Under the pieces are notes generated by a model. The model was not told the origin of the DNA. It saw only the letters and a list, made by a program, of their open reading frames with translations, and searched no databases. 19,685 nt of DNA. Origin: Bacteroidales bacterium UBA3764. Its GTDB lineage: Bacteria; Bacteroidota; Bacteroidia; Bacteroidales; UBA932. The DNA lies in NCBI GenBank assembly GCA_002371115.1, contig DFFY01000054.1:43837-63521 (forward strand), in the 5' to 3' direction. Of the stretch, positions 13,499 through 19,685 are shown in pieces. Made by a program: the position numbers and the translations under genes. How positions within the stretch are numbered: the stretch's first letter is position 1; each line of letters opens with the position of its first letter.

Positions 13499-14691
13499 AG
13501 AAATTTCTGTCGATATGCCTGAAAGTTCTAGCCTCCGTAGCCCTGCTCTTTGTGCTGCTGGTGCTGGCGAGTGAATTTTCACCCATATACAACTTCCGGG
13601 AAGCCCGGCCTTTCAGCGGCCCGGACATATTCAATCCGTACGCCGCGCTGGACAGCTCGCTGGGCTGGAAACGGGCCAATTTCCACACGCACAGCCGTGT
13701 GAGCGGCCCCTGGCCGGTGAACGAGTGCCCGTATGATGCCGCGTACACGGATTCCGTGCTCCGGAGCCTGGGCTACGAGATTGTCACGTTCTCCAACCAC
13801 AATGAGCTTACGCCGCATCCGTATGACCCGGAGCTGCAGGTGAACGTGTACGAGCAGGGCTACAGCCCCTTCAAGTTCCACAAACTGGTATTCGGCAGCC
13901 GGAAAGTGGTCCATTGGACCCCGTTTCTGCCGCTGCTGGCTTCCCAGAAGCAATGGGAACTGGAGCGTCTGGGAAAGGAAGCCGATTTTATCCAGCTCAA
14001 CCATCCATACCGTACCTTATGCCTTCCGCGTGCGCAAATAGAGACGCTCTCCGGCTACCAAATCATGGAGTTAGATACGCATGTGAGCACGGAAAACGAG
14101 TATTGGGACTGGGCGTTGAGTGCCGGCCATTACAGTTTTGGCCTGGCCAATGACGACCTGCATCATCCGGAGAACCACGCGCTTACCGGCATCCGCTGCA
14201 ATTTTCTGAATACCCCTTCGGGCCGATATGAGGACCTCCGGGAAACCCTCCTTGGCGGCTGCTATTATGCCATGCGCGTGCCGGATTACGGCAACGGGGA
14301 TTGGGAAGTGAAACGGCGGAAGAACCGCGAACTGCCTTTCGTGGAAGCCATCGGCATAGAGGGAAACACCCTTTATCTGACGCTCTCCCGGCGGGCCGAC
14401 AGCATTCGGGTGAATGGCGCGGAGCACCGCACGCTGGCCCTGGCCGTGGACACCTGCGCCATCCGTTATGCGTTGCCGGAAACGGAGCCCTACGCCCGTA
14501 TGACGGCCTTTTTTGCCGATGGGGCGGTCATCTATACAAACCCTTTTGCGCGCTATGACGCATCGGCACGGAAAACCCCGCTGGACCATACGCCGCAGCC
14601 GGTGAACACCGGCCTTACGCTGCTGTTCAATTTGCTGCTTGCGGGCCTGTGCATCGGCACACTTCGTCTGATGAGAAAACTGTGGTGCTAA
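13495..14691 (+). CDS. Membrane-anchored PHP-domain phosphoesterase-like protein
   Basis: This 398-aa protein has a membrane helix at each end (about residues 5-25 and 372-392), leaving the middle on one side of the membrane. That middle part carries the PHP metal-site motifs in order: NFHTHS (His64, His66), FSNHNE (102-region His), LNHPY (His170) and NDDLHH (Asp221, His223). PHP proteins bind two or three metal ions and mostly hydrolyse phosphoesters such as histidinol phosphate or nucleotides. The substrate here is unknown. A beta-rich C-terminal part (LPFVEAIGIEGNTLYLTLSR, RADSIRVNG) looks like an Ig-like or sugar-binding module. The gene ends the yihA-prs operon, and no terminator is evident before the der promoter. 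Confidence 0.8.
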   Translation: MKKFLSICLKVLASVALLFVLLVLASEFSPIYNFREARPFSGPDIFNPYAALDSSLGWKRANFHTHSRVSGPWPVNECPYDAAYTDSVLRSLGYEIVTFSNHNELTPHPYDPELQVNVYEQGYSPFKFHKLVFGSRKVVHWTPFLPLLASQKQWELERLGKEADFIQLNHPYRTLCLPRAQIETLSGYQIMELDTHVSTENEYWDWALSAGHYSFGLANDDLHHPENHALTGIRCNFLNTPSGRYEDLRETLLGGCYYAMRVPDYGNGDWEVKRRKNRELPFVEAIGIEGNTLYLTLSRRADSIRVNGAEHRTLALAVDTCAIRYALPETEPYARMTAFFADGAVIYTNPFARYDASARKTPLDHTPQPVNTGLTLLFNLLLAGLCIGTLRLMRKLWC

Positions 14692-14701
14692 ATTTTTTGT
14701 G

Positions 14702-14709
14702 TATCTTTG
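14702..14709 (+). promoter_or_regulatory. -7 box of der
   Basis: TATCTTTG followed by C is a perfect -7 box, 10 bp after the preceding stop. The -33 region (ACTG) is weak. The resulting leader of about 45 nt contains repeat copy 3. Confidence 0.7.
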
Positions 14710-14717
14710 CAAACTGA

Positions 14718-14745
14718 ATGTCATTCTGAGCGAAGCGAAGAATCT
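14718..14745 (+). repeat. Dispersed hairpin repeat, copy 3 (der leader)
   Basis: Identical to copy 1 over 28 bp, with the hairpin at 14723-14743. It lies just below the der -7 box, so it is transcribed in the leader, ending 14 bp before the der ATG. Confidence 0.9.
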
Positions 14746-14759
14746 AAAATAGAAGTATT

Positions 14760-16067
14760 ATGGCACTTGTAGCGATAGTCGGGAGACCGAACGTAGGAAA
14801 AAGCACGCTGTTCAACCGTCTGGTGGGCATGCGGCAGGCAATTGTGGATGAAACCGCCGGCGTCACGCGGGACCGTCATTACGGCAAGTGCGAATGGTGC
14901 GGGCGGGAATTCTCCGTGGTGGATACGGGCGGTTACACCTCCAATTCGGATGACGTCTTTGAAGATGCCATCCGCCGCCAGGTGGGCATTGCCATCGAGG
15001 AGGCGGATGTGGTGCTGTTCATGTGCGAGGCGGCCACGGGCATCACGGACTATGACGCGGAAATCGCAGACCTGCTGCGCCGCAGCAAAAAGCCGGTCGT
15101 CCTGTGCGTGAACAAGGTGGACACCGGCGAAAAGATGTACGACGCCTTCGACTTCTACGGCCTGGGCCTGGGCGAAGTCTGGACCATTTCGGCCGCCAAC
15201 GGCAGCGGCACCGGCGACCTCCTGGACGAGGTCGTGAAGGTTCTTCCGGCCGATGACGGCGCCCAGGAGGGCCATGCAGACCTGCCGCACATTGCCATTG
15301 TGGGGCGCCCCAACGTGGGAAAATCGTCCCTGACCAACGCCTTGCTGGGCGAGGAACGCAACATTGTGACGCCGGTTGCCGGTACCACGCGCGACTCCAT
15401 CTCTACCTATTATAATAAGTTCGGCCACGAGTTCATGATTGTGGATACCGCCGGCATGCGCAAGCGCGGCAAGGTGACGGAGGACCTGGAATTCTACTCC
15501 GTGCTCCGTGCCATGCGCACCATCGAGCATTCGGACGTGTGCATCCTCATGATAGACGCCACCCTGGGCATGGAGGCGCAGGACATGAACATCTTCAACG
15601 TGATTCAGAAGAACCGCAAGGGCTGCGTGATTGTGGTGAACAAGTGGGACCTCTTCGAGAAGGACGTGAATACCATGAAGGAGTACACGGAAGCGCTGAA
15701 GGCCCGCCTGGCGCCTTTCAATGACATTCCCATCATCTTCACCTCCGTGCTTAACAAGCAGCGCATCCTGGACGTGCTGGACGCCGCCGCCCATGTGGCG
15801 GAGAACATGGCCCGGAAAATCCCCACCAGCCAGCTCAACGACGCCATGCTGCCGGAGATTGAGAACTATCCGCCGCCGGCATGGAAGGGCAAGTACATCA
15901 AGATTAAGTACGTGACGCAGCTGCCCACCCGCACGCCACAGTTCGCCTTCTTCTGCAACCTGCCCCAGTGGGTGAAGGACCCCTACAAGCGCTTTCTGGA
16001 GAATAAGTTACGGGAGCACTTCGACTTTGAAGGCTGCCCCATTCAGGTCTATACTAGAGCAAAGTAA
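14760..16067 (+). CDS. der: Ribosome biogenesis GTPase Der (EngA)
   Basis: Der is an essential GTPase of large-subunit assembly, unique in having two G domains in tandem. The 435-aa protein shows both. The first has G1 GRPNVGKS at 8-15, DTGG at 55-58 and NKVD at 118-121. The second has G1 GRPNVGKS at 182-189, DTAG at 229-232 and NKWD near 290. The C-terminal KH-like RNA-binding domain begins near residue 350 and ends FDFEGCPIQVYTRAK, as is usual. The length is normal. The start MALVAIVGRP is fixed by the first G1 motif. nadE starts 3 bp after the stop, so der and nadE are co-transcribed. Confidence 0.98.
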   Translation: MALVAIVGRPNVGKSTLFNRLVGMRQAIVDETAGVTRDRHYGKCEWCGREFSVVDTGGYTSNSDDVFEDAIRRQVGIAIEEADVVLFMCEAATGITDYDAEIADLLRRSKKPVVLCVNKVDTGEKMYDAFDFYGLGLGEVWTISAANGSGTGDLLDEVVKVLPADDGAQEGHADLPHIAIVGRPNVGKSSLTNALLGEERNIVTPVAGTTRDSISTYYNKFGHEFMIVDTAGMRKRGKVTEDLEFYSVLRAMRTIEHSDVCILMIDATLGMEAQDMNIFNVIQKNRKGCVIVVNKWDLFEKDVNTMKEYTEALKARLAPFNDIPIIFTSVLNKQRILDVLDAAAHVAENMARKIPTSQLNDAMLPEIENYPPPAWKGKYIKIKYVTQLPTRTPQFAFFCNLPQWVKDPYKRFLENKLREHFDFEGCPIQVYTRAK

Positions 16068-16070
16068 GTT

Positions 16071-16808
16071 ATGTTTAACGCTGAAAAAGTAAAAAACGCG
16101 TGCGTACAGTGGATACGCGACTGGTTTGAGGAAAACGGTAAAGGCTGCAATGCCGTGCTGGGCATTTCCGGCGGCAAGGACAGCAGCATAGCCGCTGCGC
16201 TGTGCGTGGAGGCGCTGGGCCGGGACCGGGTAATAGGCGTTACCATGCCCAACGGCGTACAGCCGGATATTGCCGATTCCATTAAGCTTATTAACCACCT
16301 GGGAATCAAGCGTTACAATGTGAACATTGGAAGTTCTTTCGAGGCACTGATGAAAGAGGTGGAGACGCAGTTGGGGCAGGAGGCATCGGCCCAGACGCGC
16401 ATCAATATGGCACCGCGCCTGAGGATGACTACCCTGTATGCCGTTTCCCAGAGTAACAACGGGCGCGTGGTGAACACCTGCAACCTGTCGGAAGACTGGG
16501 TGGGATACAGTACGCGTTACGGGGATGCCGCCGGCGACTTTTCGCCCTTGGGCGGCCTTACGGTAGCGGAAGTGCTGGCTGTCGGCGAGGTCCTGGGCCT
16601 GCCGGAGGAGCTGGTGCACAAGGCGCCCTCGGACGGCCTCACCGGTCTCACGGACGAGGACAACCTGGGCTTCACCTATGCGGTGCTGGACAAATACATC
16701 CGTACCGGCGTTTGCGAGGATCCTGCCACCCAGGCGCTTATCGACAAAAAGCATGTGCAGAACCTTTTCAAACTCAAGCCCATACCTCATTTTGAACCTC
16801 AATTTTAG
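16071..16808 (+). CDS. nadE: NAD(+) synthetase, ammonia-dependent type
   Basis: NadE turns nicotinate adenine dinucleotide into NAD using ATP. The 245-aa protein has the ATP-pyrophosphatase loop SGGKDS at 33-38 and other family motifs: INMAPRLRM, CNLSEDWVGYSTRYGD (substrate and dimer-interface region), and KAPSDGLTGLTDED near the C-terminus. There is no N-terminal nitrilase-like glutaminase domain, so the nitrogen donor is expected to be ammonia. The stop is followed by a strong terminator within 10 bp. Confidence 0.96.
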   Translation: MFNAEKVKNACVQWIRDWFEENGKGCNAVLGISGGKDSSIAAALCVEALGRDRVIGVTMPNGVQPDIADSIKLINHLGIKRYNVNIGSSFEALMKEVETQLGQEASAQTRINMAPRLRMTTLYAVSQSNNGRVVNTCNLSEDWVGYSTRYGDAAGDFSPLGGLTVAEVLAVGEVLGLPEELVHKAPSDGLTGLTDEDNLGFTYAVLDKYIRTGVCEDPATQALIDKKHVQNLFKLKPIPHFEPQF

Positions 16809-16814
16809 ATTCTG

Positions 16815-16844
16815 AATCCGTGGATGTTTTTCCACGGATTTTTT
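16815..16844 (+). terminator. Rho-independent terminator after nadE
   Basis: A perfect 10-bp stem (AATCCGTGGA with TCCACGGATT), a 6-nt loop, then TTTT. The next promoter's -7 box begins 1 bp after the T-tract. Confidence 0.9.
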
Positions 16845-16845
16845 G

Positions 16846-16853
16846 TATCTTTG
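16846..16853 (+). promoter_or_regulatory. -7 box of xseAB
   Basis: TATCTTTG is a perfect -7 box placed directly after the nadE terminator T-run. Its -33 region falls in the terminator loop (GATG, weak). The xseA ATG at 16861 is only 7 bp downstream. Confidence 0.7.
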
Positions 16854-16860
16854 TGAAGTT

Positions 16861-18267
16861 ATGGACGTGAGGAATTATATGGACCTCGTGGAGCTGCAGC
16901 TCCGCATCAAGGAAGGGGTGGCGCAGGCCTTCCCGGGGAAGTATTGGGTGAAGGCGGAAATCAGCTCCTGGAGCCCGCGGGCCAATGGTCATTGCTATCT
17001 GAGTCTGAGCCAGAGCAGGGGTGGGAAGTCCATTGCGGAATCCCGCGCCATGATCTGGAACTGGCAGTTTCCGCGCGTAAAGCAAACCTTCGAGCAAGCC
17101 ACCGGCCAAGTTCTTCAGGCCGGTATCACCGTGCTGGTGCGTGTGCAGGTGAATTTCAGTGAGCTGTACGGCATCAGCCTTTTTATCGACGACATAGACC
17201 CTGCATTTACGCTGGGAGAAAAAGCCCTGGAGCGCAAGCGTGCCATTGAACGCCTCACAGCGGCCGGCTACTTAGAAATGCAGAAGGAGCTGGCCCTGCC
17301 GGATGTCCCGTACCGCCTGGCTGTCATTACCTCCAAAACCGCCGCCGGTTACCAGGATTTCCGCAACCATCTGCTGAATAGTCCGGAGGGCTATGCCTTC
17401 CGCCTGGACCTGATAGAGGCCCTCATGCAGGGCGAGCAGGCCCCCGCTTCCATCCGGGCAGCGCTGCTGGAGGCCGGGCGGCAGGCGTATGACGCCATCC
17501 TCATCCTGCGGGGCGGCGGCAGCGAACTGGACCTGGCCTGCTATGACGACTATGACCTTGCCGTGGCCATCGCCACCTGCCCCGTTCCCGTCATCACGGC
17601 TGTGGGCCATGACAAGGACGTGCACATTGCCGACATGGTGGCGCATACTTCCGTGAAAACGCCCACCGCGCTGGCCGACTTGTTCCTGCAGGCCTACAAG
17701 GCACAGGATGCCCTGCTGGACCGTTCCAGCGGCCGGATTGGCATGGCTGCCACCCGGCTGCTCAACCGGGAGGAGCTCCGCCTCAAAACCCTGGACTCCC
17801 GTGTGCTGCAGGCCGTGCAGCGCCGTATCGGGGACATGGACCGGCAGGTGAACGCGGTGCATGCCCGCATCCGCCTGGCCCTGAGCAGGAAGGTGAGTGC
17901 ACAGGAAAACGCCCTTTTGCGTGCTGCCGGCCACATCACCCGCGGGCTGGCCAACAAGTACACGCAAGTGGCCCGCCGGCGGGACGCCGCCGCGCACAGG
18001 CTCCAGTTTGCCGCAGCGTCCCGTATCGGCCAGGAAGTGAGTTCTCTTGCGCTTATGGAGGCCCGCATCAAGGCCACGGACCCGCGCAGCATCCTGGCGC
18101 TGGGCTACGTGCTGGTAACGGGCAAGGACCACCAGGTGCTCAAGACCGTGGACAAGGTGGCTGTCGGGGACCGTATCGGCGTCCGCTTTACGGACGGTTC
18201 CCTTACCGCCAAGGTGGACGAGATTTACAGTGAAAGGATAGACAATAAAAAAGTGAACATAGCATGA
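16861..18267 (+). CDS. xseA: Exodeoxyribonuclease VII large subunit
   Basis: XseA is the catalytic subunit of exonuclease VII, which degrades single-stranded DNA from either end in mismatch repair and recombination. The 468-aa protein has an N-terminal OB fold (KYWVKAEISSW to FIDDIDPAFTLGE, about residues 28-120). The catalytic domain includes LAVITSKTAAGYQDF, the ILRGGGSELDLACYDDYDLA block and VGHDKDVHIADMVAHTSVKTPTA split over about 240-270, followed by a long helical region (about 280-400) and a C-terminal strand segment ending near residue 460. All are usual for XseA. The start is open: ATG 16861 is nearly leaderless, and Met7 at 16879 is the alternative. xseB overlaps by ATGA. Confidence 0.96.
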   Translation: MDVRNYMDLVELQLRIKEGVAQAFPGKYWVKAEISSWSPRANGHCYLSLSQSRGGKSIAESRAMIWNWQFPRVKQTFEQATGQVLQAGITVLVRVQVNFSELYGISLFIDDIDPAFTLGEKALERKRAIERLTAAGYLEMQKELALPDVPYRLAVITSKTAAGYQDFRNHLLNSPEGYAFRLDLIEALMQGEQAPASIRAALLEAGRQAYDAILILRGGGSELDLACYDDYDLAVAIATCPVPVITAVGHDKDVHIADMVAHTSVKTPTALADLFLQAYKAQDALLDRSSGRIGMAATRLLNREELRLKTLDSRVLQAVQRRIGDMDRQVNAVHARIRLALSRKVSAQENALLRAAGHITRGLANKYTQVARRRDAAAHRLQFAAASRIGQEVSSLALMEARIKATDPRSILALGYVLVTGKDHQVLKTVDKVAVGDRIGVRFTDGSLTAKVDEIYSERIDNKKVNIA

Positions 18268-18452
18268 ACGAGAAGTTTGATTACGCAAAGGCCATCGCAG
18301 AACTGGAGGCCATTGCTGCCAAAGTGGAGAACCCGGAGACCAAGCTGGACGACATAGACGCCCTGGTGGGCCGCAGCAAGGAACTGCTCAAGCAGTGCCG
18401 CGAGTACCTGCGCACGGTGAAGGAGAAGATTGATTCCCTGGACAAGGAATAG
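18264..18452 (+). CDS. xseB: Exodeoxyribonuclease VII small subunit
   Basis: This 62-aa helical subunit of exonuclease VII binds several copies per XseA. FDYAKAIAELEAIAAKVENP followed by LDDIDALVGRSKELLKQCRE is the family's helix-turn-helix hairpin. The ATG lies in an ATGA overlap with xseA, the usual gene pair order. The TAG stop shares two bases with the start of repeat copy 4. Confidence 0.95.
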   Translation: MNEKFDYAKAIAELEAIAAKVENPETKLDDIDALVGRSKELLKQCREYLRTVKEKIDSLDKE

Positions 18453-18500
18453 ATTCTTCGCTACGCTCAGAATGACACAGCTACGCTCAGAATGACACAA
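18451..18500 (-). repeat. Dispersed hairpin repeat, copy 4, with a tandem half copy
   Basis: A full reverse-orientation copy (18451-18477, hairpin 18453-18473) differs from copy 1 by one base in the triloop (GTA instead of GAA, still a GNA loop). Bases 18461-18480 are repeated at 18481-18500 with 19 of 20 identical, so the head half is present twice. The cluster fills the xseB-glgB gap. Confidence 0.88.
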
Positions 18501-18516
18501 AACTACTAATCAGATT

Positions 18517-19685
18517 ATGCAAAGAATTTACGAGACCGATCCCTGGCTCATGCCGTACAAGAACGCCATCGACGCCCGGCATGAACATATTTGGCAAACG
18601 CTCAGGCACATTGCTGGCGACGGCAAGCTCAAGGACGCCGTGAACAACCACATGTTCTACGGCCTGCACAAGTGCGATGACGGCAGCTGGATATTCCGCG
18701 AGTATGCGCCCAACGCCAATAAAATCTACCTGATTGGCGACTTCAACAACTGGAAACGCACGGACGGCTATGCCCTGAAGCCCATCGGCGGCGGCAACTG
18801 GGAGCTCAGGATTCCGGCCCTGTTCCTCAAACACGGGCAGTTGTACAAGTTGTACATCGAATGGCCCGGCGGCGGGGGAGAACGGCTGCCTTCCTATGCC
18901 ACCCGTGTGGTGCAGGACGATGTCACCAAGGTGTTCAGCGCCCAGGTATGGGATCCGGCTAAAAAATATGTCTGGAAGCACGGCCATGCGGGGAAACGCC
19001 CCCATCCGTTCATTTATGAATGCCACATAGGCATGGCGTCGGAAAAGGAAAAGGTGGGCACCTTCGAGGAATTCCGCAAGGATGTGCTGCCGCGCGTGAA
19101 AAAGCTGGGCTACGACACCCTGCAAATCATGGCCCTGCAGGAGCATCCGTATTATGGTTCCTTCGGCTATCAGGTGAGCAATTTCTTCGCCCTGAGCTCC
19201 CGCTTCGGCACCCCGGAGGAATTCAAGGCCCTGGTGGATGACGCCCATGGCAAAGGCATTGCCGTCATCATGGACATCGTACACAGCCACAGCGTGAAAA
19301 ACACCTTGGAAGGTCTGTCGGAATTTGACGGCACGGACTATCTGTATTTCCACAGCGGTTCCAAGGGAGACCATCCCGCCTGGGGCTCCCGCTGCTTTGA
19401 CTATGGCAAGGACGCCACCCGTTACTTCCTGCTGTCCAACGTGAAGTTCTGGATGGAGGAATACCACATTGACGGTTTCCGCTTCGACGGCGTTACCTCC
19501 ATGCTGTATTGGGACCACGGCCTGGGCAAAGACTTCGGCAACTATAGCTTGTATTTTGACGGCGGCGTGGACGAAGACGCCGTCATTTACCTGGCCCTGG
19601 CCAATATGCTGGTGAAGGAAATGAGCCCGAGCGGGTTCTGCATTGCGGAGGACATGTCCGGCATGGCCGGCCTGGCCGCCCCGTT
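18517..19685 (+). CDS. glgB: 1,4-alpha-glucan branching enzyme, eukaryote-like GH13_8 type (cut by window edge)
   Basis: This is the first 389 codons of a glycogen branching enzyme, which moves alpha-1,4 glucan segments to alpha-1,6 branch points. A helical start (MQRIYETDPWLMPYKNAI) is followed by a CBM48 module at about residues 60-150 (REYAPNANKIYLIGDFNNW). The GH13 barrel starts near FIYECHIGM. Visible catalytic blocks are DIVHSHS, GFRFDGVTSM (nucleophile Asp324) and CIAEDMSGM (acid/base Glu378). The segments ECHIGMASEKEKVGTF and ALQEHPYYGSFGYQVSNFFA resemble eukaryotic GBE1 more than E. coli GlgB. No -7 box is visible after xseB, so it may ride on the xseAB transcript. The rest of the barrel and the C-terminal domain are beyond the edge. 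Confidence 0.94.
   Translation, partial: MQRIYETDPWLMPYKNAIDARHEHIWQTLRHIAGDGKLKDAVNNHMFYGLHKCDDGSWIFREYAPNANKIYLIGDFNNWKRTDGYALKPIGGGNWELRIPALFLKHGQLYKLYIEWPGGGGERLPSYATRVVQDDVTKVFSAQVWDPAKKYVWKHGHAGKRPHPFIYECHIGMASEKEKVGTFEEFRKDVLPRVKKLGYDTLQIMALQEHPYYGSFGYQVSNFFALSSRFGTPEEFKALVDDAHGKGIAVIMDIVHSHSVKNTLEGLSEFDGTDYLYFHSGSKGDHPAWGSRCFDYGKDATRYFLLSNVKFWMEEYHIDGFRFDGVTSMLYWDHGLGKDFGNYSLYFDGGVDEDAVIYLALANMLVKEMSPSGFCIAEDMSGMAGLAAP

Noticed and set aside
14721..15794. Minus-strand frame of 357 codons opposite der
   Set aside because: Antisense of an intact essential GTPase; no motif.
17272..18288. Minus-strand frame of 338 codons opposite xseA
   Set aside because: Antisense shadow with no domain.
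18487..19518. Minus-strand frame of 343 codons opposite glgB
   Set aside because: The opposite strand encodes a clear GH13 enzyme with catalytic residues.

Overview
The window looks like core chromosome of a GC-rich member of the Bacteroidales. Three things point there. Promoters have the Bacteroidetes form (TAnnTTTG at -7, sometimes with TTTG about 19-20 bp upstream), and nearly all starts lack a Shine-Dalgarno sequence. The HU, uracil-DNA glycosylase, Lon, XseA and branching-enzyme sequences have Bacteroidetes character. Small proteins typical of that phylum are present, including a 29-residue, almost wholly basic peptide between HU and RNase G. No phage, plasmid, IS element or CRISPR array is visible.

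Layout. (1) 1-1290, minus strand: HU, the 29-aa basic peptide, then the 5' part of an RNase E/G gene cut by the left edge. (2) 1373-6662, plus strand: lon, ung, coaD, a secreted protein with two thioredoxin folds, and a small ribbon-helix-helix-like protein. ung-coaD-thioredoxin are joined by ATGA overlaps. (3) 6659-7339, minus strand: a YugP-type membrane zinc peptidase. (4) 7441-10200, plus strand: a stand-alone alanine racemase with a terminator, then two lower-GC orphan exported proteins (a barrel-like protein and a small secreted protein) closed by a strong terminator. (5) 10296-10404, minus strand: tRNA-Gln(TTG) with its terminator. (6) 10433-11160 plus: a DJ-1/PfpI protein; 11161-11598 minus: tadA. 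(7) 11652-14691, plus: GTPase YihA/YsxC, prs, an 84-aa cysteine-bearing membrane protein and a membrane-anchored PHP phosphoesterase, in one tightly packed operon. (8) 14702-16844, plus: der and nadE with a terminator. (9) 16846 to the right edge, plus: xseA, xseB and the 5' part of a eukaryote-type glycogen branching enzyme.

Most genes are housekeeping: proteolysis, uracil repair, CoA, NAD and PRPP synthesis, ribosome assembly GTPases, tRNA editing, exonuclease VII and cell-wall D-alanine. The most interesting structure is not a gene. It is a dispersed repeat of about 27 bp, found at five loci, always in the gap before a plus-strand gene. It folds into a hairpin with a 5-bp outer stem, a tandem GA/GA step, a GC/GC step and usually a GNA triloop. 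One copy carries a compensatory base-pair change. Two copies end exactly at the start codons of ung and of the ribbon-helix-helix gene, and two loci carry tandem partial duplications of one half. Other points worth a look are the perfect Shine-Dalgarno before the YihA/YsxC gene, back-to-back tadA/yihA promoters, and -7 boxes so close to the alr, tadA and xseA start codons that leaders must be absent or the starts lie further in.
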